Source of the DNA: Dehalococcoidia bacterium
Lineage (GTDB): Bacteria; Chloroflexota; Dehalococcoidia; Dehalococcoidales; RBG-16-60-22
Length of the DNA: 13,840 nucleotides
NCBI GenBank assembly: GCA_030615655.1
Contig: JAUWYU010000025.1
Location: 1-13,840, forward strand
Reading direction: 5' to 3'
In this document: positions 6,651 through 12,673 of the stretch, one piece after another
How positions within the stretch are numbered: position 1 is the first letter of the stretch
Layout of the letters: each line of letters begins with the position of its first letter
The notes under the pieces: model-generated
Seen by the model: only the letters and a program-made list of their open reading frames with translations
Told to the model about the DNA's origin: nothing
Database searches by the model: none
Made by a program: the position numbers and the translations under genes

Positions 6651-7450
6651 TGGAGTATCTATTTCAGGCATGGGCAGCTTTTTCCGCCGACGTCAAAGCC
6701 GCACCCCATCTTCTGCTCCTCTCCGATTATGACGGCACCCTGACTCCGATTGTCGGCCGACCTGCGGAGGCGATATTATCACCTGAAGTCAGGGAGAAGC
6801 TTTATACTCTGGTGCAGAAGACGACCTCCAGCGTGGGCATCGTCAGCGGGCGCTCCATGGCAGAACTCATGTCCATGGTGTCCATAGAAGGGATTTACTA
6901 CGCAGGAAACCATGGTCTTGAAATTGAAGGTCCCGGCCTCAAGTATGTAAGCCAACGGGCCGAACTGGCCCGAACAACGATTAAAGACCTTGCCGGGCAG
7001 CTATCGGCGGCGCTGGACAGCATCGGCGGGGTCATTGTTGAAGACAAGGGGCTGAGCCTGAGTGTTCACTATCGGCTGGTGAAAGAGGAGGAGGAAAATG
7101 CCGTGGCGGAAACTTTCCGCCGGCTCACCCGGCCTTGGCTCAATGAAGGTCAGGTCCGGGTTTCCTCGGGGAAAAAGGTCTGGGAGGTCAGACCGCCGAT
7201 AGACTGGCATAAGGGGAAAGCTGTCGAGGCTATCACCCGGGAAATAAAGGCTTTCCTCAAGCTGGAGGAGGTGCTGACCGTCTATCTGGGTGACGATACC
7301 ACCGATGAAGATGCTTTCCGGGTTGTTCACCGTCCGCAAGGCTGGAGCATCTTCGTTGGCGGGGAGAACCCGTTATCATCTGCCGATTATTTTCTGAAGT
7401 CAACTGCTGAAGTAGAGGAATTTCTTTCCAGGGTTATTGGACTGGGATAG
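6650..7450 (+). CDS. otsB: Trehalose-6-phosphate phosphatase (OtsB), HAD superfamily
   Basis: It removes the phosphate from trehalose-6-phosphate to release trehalose. HAD motif I is LLSDYDGTLTP, with nucleophile D26 and general acid D28. Motif II is IVSGRS at 64-69, followed by the NHGLEIEGPG segment of the family (87-96). Motif III lysine lies in DWHKGKA (K188/K190). Motif IV is GDDTTDEDAF, with D215, D216 and D219 for magnesium. At 266 residues it has the usual length. The GTG start at 6650 shares its G with the otsA stop TAG, and a GGGGG stretch lies just upstream, so the two genes are coupled. It is the last gene of the plus-strand run; the converging nitroreductase ends 20 nt beyond. 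Confidence 0.92.
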   Translation: MEYLFQAWAAFSADVKAAPHLLLLSDYDGTLTPIVGRPAEAILSPEVREKLYTLVQKTTSSVGIVSGRSMAELMSMVSIEGIYYAGNHGLEIEGPGLKYVSQRAELARTTIKDLAGQLSAALDSIGGVIVEDKGLSLSVHYRLVKEEEENAVAETFRRLTRPWLNEGQVRVSSGKKVWEVRPPIDWHKGKAVEAITREIKAFLKLEEVLTVYLGDDTTDEDAFRVVHRPQGWSIFVGGENPLSSADYFLKSTAEVEEFLSRVIGLG

Positions 7451-7470
7451 TTCTATTCCTCAAACCCTGC

Positions 7471-8031
7471 CTATTTGATATAATTAATCACGTCCTTGTT
7501 TTTGGGTGGTGTGGCGGGATTTTCGTCTTCTTTATATCCGAGCGCTACCGATAAGATATGTTTGTACCCTTCCGGGACTCCCAGCTCCTTCTTTATTTCG
7601 CCGGCTTTTTCCGATCCGAAAAGGAAGCCGGACATTCCGATAAGGCATGAACCTATGTTCAGTGATTCGGCGGCCAGGGCGATGTTTTCCGCCGCCGCCC
7701 CGCAATCGAGTTCGGTAAAATGCGCTTTTTCGTCTGCCGTTATCAATATAACCGTAGGGGCATTATAAAAGATATTAAAGTCGGGACTTTTAGCTCTTTC
7801 GGCTAAGAACTCGATGCTGGAATTCAGCAGGTTTTCCTTTATCGTTTTAGTCATTTTATCAAGCGTTTCCCGGCTCTGTATCACCGTGAAATGCCACTTT
7901 TGCTGGTTCATGGCGCTGGGCGCGTATATGGCGGCTTCCAATATTGCCTGTAATTCTGAATCACCTATCTGTTCCGCTTTGTATTTTCTGATGCTCCTTC
8001 TGTTTCTAATGACCGTCAACGTTTCATTCAT
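7471..8031 (-). CDS. Nitroreductase-family FMN oxidoreductase
   Basis: This is a flavoenzyme of the NfsB/FRase I-like superfamily, normally a dimer using NAD(P)H and FMN to reduce nitro or quinone compounds. The signature segments are visible in 186 residues: RRSIRKYK near 11-18 (phosphate-binding arginines), APSAMNQQKWHF at 37-48, and LDCGAAAENIALAAESLNIGSCLIG in the second half. The substrate is not known. The ATG at 8031 has an AAGGAGGG 9 nt upstream. It lies 37 nt downstream of the GalT-like gene on the same strand and probably belongs to its operon. No clear tie to sugar metabolism is visible. Confidence 0.88.
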   Translation of the reverse strand: MNETLTVIRNRRSIRKYKAEQIGDSELQAILEAAIYAPSAMNQQKWHFTVIQSRETLDKMTKTIKENLLNSSIEFLAERAKSPDFNIFYNAPTVILITADEKAHFTELDCGAAAENIALAAESLNIGSCLIGMSGFLFGSEKAGEIKKELGVPEGYKHILSVALGYKEDENPATPPKNKDVINYIK

Positions 8032-8068
8032 GTCAAATAACCCTCCTTGCTTATATAAACGGCAGAAC

Positions 8069-9118
8069 CTATTTTTTAAAAGTTATGCAGACATCATCGG
8101 GACAGGATTTGGCTATCTGTCTCATATAACTGGCCGTCTCTTCAGGCAGTGCCGTGCTGATATAGATACCCGACCCCATTTCAAACCCGGCAATGGTAGT
8201 CAGCCTGGGTATTACCCTGATATGCCAGTGGTAGTACGGGTCTTCTTCGTCATCCGTAGTGGTGCTGTCAATAACGAGGTTGTAGGCAGGATTGTTAAGT
8301 CCCTGATATAAGCAGAAGGCAACGTCTTTCACCACCTCGGCCAGCTCGGCAAGATGAGCCGCCGGGAACAAGCCGAAGGAGGCACAATGCATCTTGGGAA
8401 GAATCCAGGTCTCGTAGGGTACATGTGAGGCGTAAGGGTGGACGATAAGAAACTCTTTAGTCTCAGCCACGACCCGGCTGTCTCCCTTATCCAGGTCCCA
8501 GGCAATAAAGTCGCAGTAGAGGCACCTCCCCATGTCAGCGTAATATTCATGGGCGACATCAAACTTGCGGTGGTAGTAGGTGGTCATGATGGGTGTCGCC
8601 ACCAGCTGGGAGTGAGGATGTACCAGGGAAGTTCCCGCCGTCCAGCCGTAATTTTTGAATATATTGATGTGCTTGAGTAGCCGGTTCTTCTTCAAAGCGT
8701 TGTACCTTTCCTGGTAGGCTGTCAGCACCTTCTCTACATGTTCGTAAGGCATCAGTGCCAGGGGTGTGTTGTGAGACGGGTTGTCAATAATCACTTCGTG
8801 TACACCGAAGCCGCCCATCTTGCGGAAAAAGGGTCCTTCCTCTGTCCTGGTGGTGTCTCCCTCGGGCGTTAGCGCCGCGAAGCGGTTGGGCACTACCCTC
8901 ACCGCCCAGTCTGACGTTTCGTCCGAAATGGGGATTCTAAAGACTTCTTCCGGTGTTTCCACTTCGTTGCCGGGACAAAAAGGACAGGTCGATTCCCAGC
9001 TGGGTGTATTATCAATGGCAGCCGTCTTCTTTTTCGGTCTTTGCTGTGGGCGCTTGCCCCTTTGCGGGGCCAGTATCACCCACTCCTTGGTAGTGACGTC
9101 TTGTCTTAGCTCGGACAT
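8069..9118 (-). CDS. GalT-like sugar-1-phosphate nucleotidyltransferase (galactose-1-phosphate uridylyltransferase family)
   Basis: The protein has the two-HIT-domain architecture of GalT, which moves a nucleotide monophosphate between sugar-1-phosphates through a covalent histidine intermediate. The zinc-site cysteines are C45 and C48 (CPFCPG); H116 (PSHN) and H167 complete the GalT pattern of C52, C55, H115 and H164. The active site reads HPHSQ, with H169 the expected nucleophile; classical GalT has HPHGQ. The second domain has CLYC (C199, C202) and HWHIRVIPR (H297, H299), matching the second metal site. At 349 residues the length is typical. The ATG has GAGG 6 nt upstream. It lies 54 nt after glgC in the same operon, so an ADP-glucose-linked activity, such as ADP-glucose:phosphate adenylyltransferase, is as plausible as UDP-galactose chemistry. 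Confidence 0.85.
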   Translation of the reverse strand: MSELRQDVTTKEWVILAPQRGKRPQQRPKKKTAAIDNTPSWESTCPFCPGNEVETPEEVFRIPISDETSDWAVRVVPNRFAALTPEGDTTRTEEGPFFRKMGGFGVHEVIIDNPSHNTPLALMPYEHVEKVLTAYQERYNALKKNRLLKHINIFKNYGWTAGTSLVHPHSQLVATPIMTTYYHRKFDVAHEYYADMGRCLYCDFIAWDLDKGDSRVVAETKEFLIVHPYASHVPYETWILPKMHCASFGLFPAAHLAELAEVVKDVAFCLYQGLNNPAYNLVIDSTTTDDEEDPYYHWHIRVIPRLTTIAGFEMGSGIYISTALPEETASYMRQIAKSCPDDVCITFKK

Positions 9119-9172
9119 ACGTTTCCTCGCCCTGATAAATAAACCGGAAATCCGGCTGGCCCGGCAGAACGC

Positions 9173-10444
9173 TTACACTTTTATACGGATTGGCTTGCGC
9201 TTTGGCTTGATAGTTTCGCCGCTCTGTACCTCGGAGTCGGTGAAGTCACCCTCCACGACACTGTCGTGGATAATACAGTTACGGCCTATCTTATAGCCGG
9301 GAGGAATGACCGTCCGCTTACCGATAATAGTTAACCCGGTGTTTAATAGTTTGGGACTACTACGGTTAACGTGGTAGTCATCACCGAGGCCGACATGACA
9401 AGCAGGCTCGACTATCACCTCCTTGTCCAGTATGGAATGGTCGATGATGCTTTCCCGACCGATCTCGGTATCGTCCATAACAATGGAGTCTCTGATGATA
9501 GCGCCTTCGGCCACCTGAACTCCCGGTGATAGGATGGAGCGTTCCACATGTCCCTCAATTTTACAGCCGCTGGATAACAAGCAATTGCTAACGGTGGCGG
9601 TACTGCAAATCTTGGTCGGGGGCCTCTCCACTTCCTTGGTGTATAAAGGCCAGTCAATGTCTGACAGGAATGTTTGAGACATCCCCAGTATTTCCATGTT
9701 GGACTGCCAGTAGCTGTCTAACGTACCTATGTCACGCCAGTATCCATCAAAAATGTAGGCGAAAGTTCTGCCTTTGGCAGCTATCTTGGGAAATATATTC
9801 CTCCCGAAATCATGCCCCGACCTTGCCTCCAACCACTGCCGAAGAATGTTCATATTAAAGATATAAACGCCCATGGAGACGAGATTACTCTCCGGGTGCT
9901 TTACCTTCTCCTGGAAACGGATTACCTGCCCTTTTTCATCCGTGACCACCGTGCCGAACCGCGGTAATTCCTCTTCTGGCATGCGGGTCACCGCCAGGGT
10001 AACATCCGCCGTATTCTCTCTGTGGAAATCAAGCATCGGGGCGTAGTCCATCTTGTAGACATGGTCACCGCTGAGGACGAGGACAGTCTCGACTTCCTCC
10101 CCTTCAATACGGCTAAGGTTCTGGTGGACGGCGTCAGCCGTCCCTTTATACCAGTCCCGGCCTTCCTCACGCGCCAGGTAGGGCTGTAACAGCCGTATAC
10201 TTCTGTCCGGAGGCACCAGACCCCAGGGCGCACCAATACCGATATGCTCGGTAAGAGAGACCGGCTGATACTGGGTTAGAACAATGACGTTGTGAATCCC
10301 CGAGTTAACGCAATTACTGAGTGTAAAATCTATGATGCGGTACTTGCCGGCAAAAGGGACTGCCGGCTTGGCGCGCTCCTGAGACAGAATGCTCAAGCGC
10401 TCCCCCATGCCCCCCGCCAGGATAACAGCTAGCAATCTGTGCAT
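9173..10444 (-). CDS. glgC: Glucose-1-phosphate adenylyltransferase (GlgC)
   Basis: It makes ADP-glucose from ATP and glucose-1-phosphate, the committing step of bacterial glycogen synthesis and a possible donor for trehalose synthesis. The 423-residue length fits. The N-terminal nucleotidyltransferase has AGGMGERL at 10-17, RAKPAVPFAGKYRIIDF at 24-40, DWYKGTADAV at 97-106, LSGDHVYKMDY with catalytic D127, RFQEK at 176-180 and YWRDIGT at 235-241. The C-terminal half shows left-handed beta-helix repeats of hexapeptide type. The ATG at 10444 has no clear Shine-Dalgarno; only a GGTAAAAT stretch precedes it. It leads the glgC-galT-like-nitroreductase operon, divergent from the cyclotransferase gene. 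A candidate promoter lies about 130 nt upstream. Confidence 0.93.
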   Translation of the reverse strand: MHRLLAVILAGGMGERLSILSQERAKPAVPFAGKYRIIDFTLSNCVNSGIHNVIVLTQYQPVSLTEHIGIGAPWGLVPPDRSIRLLQPYLAREEGRDWYKGTADAVHQNLSRIEGEEVETVLVLSGDHVYKMDYAPMLDFHRENTADVTLAVTRMPEEELPRFGTVVTDEKGQVIRFQEKVKHPESNLVSMGVYIFNMNILRQWLEARSGHDFGRNIFPKIAAKGRTFAYIFDGYWRDIGTLDSYWQSNMEILGMSQTFLSDIDWPLYTKEVERPPTKICSTATVSNCLLSSGCKIEGHVERSILSPGVQVAEGAIIRDSIVMDDTEIGRESIIDHSILDKEVIVEPACHVGLGDDYHVNRSSPKLLNTGLTIIGKRTVIPPGYKIGRNCIIHDSVVEGDFTDSEVQSGETIKPKRKPIRIKV

Positions 10445-10583
10445 GGCATTTTACCATTAACCAAGGATTTCTCAGGTATCTTATACGGACATATCTTTAA
10501 TATTAATCTGCTCTTTCTTTTCTACCGAACCGTGCCTCTATCCATGCTGTGCAGATTTATTCATTATATATAGCTGCCTAAAC

Positions 10584-10612
10584 ATGTTATACATATTATC
10601 TGAAGATGTCAA
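10584..10612 (-). promoter_or_regulatory. Candidate promoter for glgC operon
   Basis: On the minus strand a perfect -35 TTGACA (10612-10607) is followed after 17 nt by TAACAT (10589-10584), matching four of six -10 bases. The transcript would start near 10577 and carry a leader of about 130 nt. A closer but weaker alternative is TTAATA (10506-10501) with TAAGAT (10483-10478) at 17 nt, which would give a short leader. Confidence 0.45.
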
Positions 10613-10617
10613 CCGAG

Positions 10618-10645
10618 AAGCAGGCGGTGGTTCTGCTTAATTTTT
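10618..10645 (+). terminator. Terminator-like hairpin between glgC and the cyclotransferase gene
   Basis: AAGCAG (10618-10623) pairs with CTGCTT (10633-10638) around a 9-nt loop, and the plus-strand continuation is AA followed by TTTTT (10641-10645). This is the shape of a short intrinsic terminator facing right, just ahead of the cyclotransferase -10. No coding gene precedes it on this strand, so it would stop antisense transcripts from glgC or a small leader RNA. Confidence 0.35.
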
Positions 10646-10670
10646 ATTAAAGATGGAGTTGTAATATAAT
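10641..10670 (+). promoter_or_regulatory. Candidate promoter for the cyclotransferase gene
   Basis: A consensus -10 TATAAT (10665-10670) lies 26 nt before the GTG start at 10697, with no good -35 (TTTTTA at 18 nt is the best). Transcription near 10677 would put the upstream ATG 10682 about 5 nt in, but leaves about 20 nt and the AAAGGA for GTG 10697. Confidence 0.4.
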
Positions 10671-10696
10671 TTATATTATGTATGAAAGGAAAACGT

Positions 10697-11089
10697 GTGT
10701 ATTACTTTGCCTATGCCAGCAATCTAAGTAAAAAACAGATGCAGGCACGCTGTCCGGACAGCCAGCCGAAATTCATAGCTACTTTACCCAATTACAAGCT
10801 GGTATTTACCGGCTGGTTCCGGGAGTGGCGGGGTGGCAAGGCCAGCATCAAGTCAGTCCGGGGCGAGAAGGTGCGCGGCGCTATCTATGAGGTAAGCGAG
10901 GCATGCTTGAGACAGATGGATAAGTATGAACCCGGCTATACAAGATTGAATGTTACCGTATTTGATGAATACCACGAGCCTGTCCAGGCCGTAACCTATA
11001 TCAAGTCCGGACAACTGGAAGAATCTTTACCTTCAAAAGAATACGCGGCTGTTATACGACAGGGCTATCAGGACTGGGGAATCGCCTAG
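10697..11089 (+). CDS. Gamma-glutamylcyclotransferase-fold (AIG2/GGCT-like) protein
   Basis: This small cytoplasmic protein belongs to the family whose members cleave gamma-glutamyl amines or peptides, releasing 5-oxoproline. Counting from the upstream ATG at 10682, the nucleotide-end loop reads YFAYASNLS at 8-16, where most relatives have YGSN, and the catalytic glutamate is expected at E83 in MDKYEPGYTR. The central part, RGAIYEV, is the usual beta-barrel strand. I place the start at GTG 10697: it gives MYYFAYASN, as in relatives, and has AAAGGA (10685-10690) 6 nt upstream, whereas ATG 10682 has no ribosome-binding site. From the GTG it has 130 residues, near the family's usual size. The natural substrate is unknown; it is monocistronic here, divergent from glgC. 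Confidence 0.82.
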   Translation: MYYFAYASNLSKKQMQARCPDSQPKFIATLPNYKLVFTGWFREWRGGKASIKSVRGEKVRGAIYEVSEACLRQMDKYEPGYTRLNVTVFDEYHEPVQAVTYIKSGQLEESLPSKEYAAVIRQGYQDWGIA

Positions 11090-11145
11090 GATATATTTTA
11101 ACAGGCAGGGGTTGGAGCCGCTGCATGCATCCTGTGCAGTTAGCA

Positions 11146-11198
11146 TGCCAATTGTCCAGATTATCGATTTGAATTATGCCATCATCTGTTGTATCATG
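11146..11198 (+). repeat. 53-nt imperfect direct repeat upstream of ahcY, copy 1
   Basis: This copy and the one at 11271-11323 align without gaps over 53 nt at about 40 matching positions. The best conserved parts are TGCCAA, TGTCCA, TTTGAATTAT, CCA and TGTATCATG. The start points are 125 bp apart, close to twelve helical turns. It lies in the 270-bp gap between the cyclotransferase gene and ahcY, in which I see no credible gene. Confidence 0.65.
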
Positions 11199-11270
11199 TA
11201 TTGTGGCATGTATAACTTGAACCGTATGGGATTCAAAAATTGTACCGGCTTTCGCCATCGGAAGAAATCG

Positions 11271-11323
11271 TGCCAAATGTCCAAAATTGCAGTTTGAATT
11301 ATCCCAAAATATAATGTATCATG
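11271..11323 (+). repeat. 53-nt imperfect direct repeat upstream of ahcY, copy 2, overlapping the promoter
   Basis: This copy of the 53-nt repeat covers the whole candidate ahcY promoter (TTGCAG 11287-11292, TATAAT 11310-11315). In copy 1 the positions of both promoter boxes are changed, so only this copy appears able to act as a promoter. A protein binding the conserved segments TTTGAATTAT or TGTATCATG here could repress or activate ahcY. Confidence 0.65.
11287..11315 (+). promoter_or_regulatory. Candidate promoter of the ahcY-metK operon
   Basis: A consensus TATAAT (11310-11315) follows a half-matching -35, TTGCAG (11287-11292), after 17 nt. Transcription would begin near 11322, about 38 nt before the ahcY ATG and ahead of its AAGGAG. 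Confidence 0.55.
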
Positions 11324-11359
11324 AGTAATCAATATAGTGGGTGCAAAAAGGAGTAGCTT

Positions 11360-12622
11360 ATGACCTCAACCAACTATGATGTCAGAGACATGTCACTGGC
11401 CGAAGTTGGCAGACAGCGAATAGAGTGGGCTTTCCGGGAGATGCCGGTGGTGGGGTTAATCAGGGAGAGGTTTACTAAAGAGAAACCATTAAGCGGTATC
11501 CGCATCTCCGGTTGCCTGCATATCACCTCGGAGACAGCCAATCTGGCACTGACCCTGAAGGCAGGGGGAGCCGACGTGGTTTTATGCGCGTCCAATCCAC
11601 TCAGCACTCAGGATGATGTGGCGGCGGCGCTGGTGGAGTATGGCATTCCTACCAACGCTATCACGGGCGAGGATGAGGTCACTTACTACAAGCACATTAT
11701 GGCCGCTCTGGATAGTAAACCTCACATTACTATTGACGATGGTGCGGACCTCGTTAATACAATTCACACCAAGAGGAGCGACCTGATTGTGAATATCATC
11801 GGCGGTGCCGAGGAGACCACCACCGGCGTTATCCGCCTGCGCAGTATGCATAATGCCGGACAACTGAAGTATCCCATGATTGCCGTAAATGATGCTGATA
11901 CCAAGCATTTCTTTGATAATCGCTATGGCACCGGACAGAGCACCATAGACGGCATCACCCGTGCCACCAATATTCTGTGGGCCGGTAAAAAGGTGGTGGT
12001 TTGTGGCTATGGCTGGACCGGACGCGGTGTTACCATGAGGGCCAGAGGACTGGGAGCACACGTTATCGTCGTTGAGGTGGAGCCGGTCCGTGCCCTTGAA
12101 GCGGTCATGGACGGCTTCCAGGTGATGCCCCTGTTGGAAGCAGCTAAGGTTGGTGTTATCTTTATTACGGTTACCGGGGATAAAAATGTCATCGATAAAG
12201 CGCACTTCCAGGTAATGAAGGATGGCGCCATTCTGGCGAATAGCGGACATTTCAACGCCGAGATTAATATTCCGGCTCTGGAAGGTATGAGTAAGAAGAA
12301 GCGCACCGTCAGGGACTTCGTTGAAGAGTATACTCTTAAGGACGGACACTGCCTGTACCTGCTGGGTGAGGGGAGGTTGATAAATCTGGTGGCGGCCGAG
12401 GGACATCCGGCCAGCGTTATGGATATGAGCTTTGCCAACCAGGCGCTGTGTGCGGAATATATGGTTAAAAATAAGGGTAAGCTGGAGATTAAGGTGCACC
12501 CTGTGCCCGAAGAAATTGATAAAGAGGTAGCCCGGCTTAAACTTCAGGCGATGGGTGTGGAGATTGATAGTCTGACGGCAGAGCAGCAGAAGTATTTGGC
12601 CAGCTGGGAAGAGGGGACATAG
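11360..12622 (+). CDS. ahcY: Adenosylhomocysteinase (S-adenosylhomocysteine hydrolase)
   Basis: It reversibly splits S-adenosylhomocysteine to adenosine and homocysteine, using bound NAD, and so relieves product inhibition of methyltransferases. The catalytic residues line up with the human enzyme at a constant offset: H54, D127, E152, K182, D186 and H297. The NAD site is the GYGWTGRG loop at 216-223, and AEGHPASVMDMSFANQAL is the conserved C-terminal-half signature. At 420 residues it is shorter than the 430-470-residue form, and it ends in LTAEQQKYLASWEEGT without the Lys/Tyr tail that reaches into the neighbouring NAD site in the human enzyme. This is the form I associate with archaea and Thermotoga. 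AAGGAG lies 6 nt before the ATG. metK follows after 51 nt. Confidence 0.95.
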   Translation: MTSTNYDVRDMSLAEVGRQRIEWAFREMPVVGLIRERFTKEKPLSGIRISGCLHITSETANLALTLKAGGADVVLCASNPLSTQDDVAAALVEYGIPTNAITGEDEVTYYKHIMAALDSKPHITIDDGADLVNTIHTKRSDLIVNIIGGAEETTTGVIRLRSMHNAGQLKYPMIAVNDADTKHFFDNRYGTGQSTIDGITRATNILWAGKKVVVCGYGWTGRGVTMRARGLGAHVIVVEVEPVRALEAVMDGFQVMPLLEAAKVGVIFITVTGDKNVIDKAHFQVMKDGAILANSGHFNAEINIPALEGMSKKKRTVRDFVEEYTLKDGHCLYLLGEGRLINLVAAEGHPASVMDMSFANQALCAEYMVKNKGKLEIKVHPVPEEIDKEVARLKLQAMGVEIDSLTAEQQKYLASWEEGT

Positions 12623-12673
12623 AAACCCTATCAGCCCGAAGAGTCTTTGACTTTATAGAAACGGAGGTTAGAG

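Noticed and set aside
7451..7470. A bidirectional terminator between otsB and the nitroreductase
   Set aside because: The gap is 20 nt, and the only pairing I found (TCAAA with TTTGA) is AT-rich, 5 bp, and has no T-run on either side.
11112..11297. A 61-codon open frame in the gap before ahcY
   Set aside because: It starts at TTG with badly spaced purines, has a composition unlike the neighbouring proteins, and runs through both copies of the direct repeat.
11090..11359. A SAM or SAH riboswitch upstream of ahcY
   Set aside because: I looked for the conserved cores of the SAM-I and SAH families and found none. The only clear hairpin, CTGCA/TGCAG near 11120-11138, does not resemble either.
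11582..12499. A 305-codon open frame antisense to ahcY
   Set aside because: AhcY is certain on the other strand with every catalytic residue in place, so the long antisense frame is a by-product of codon use.
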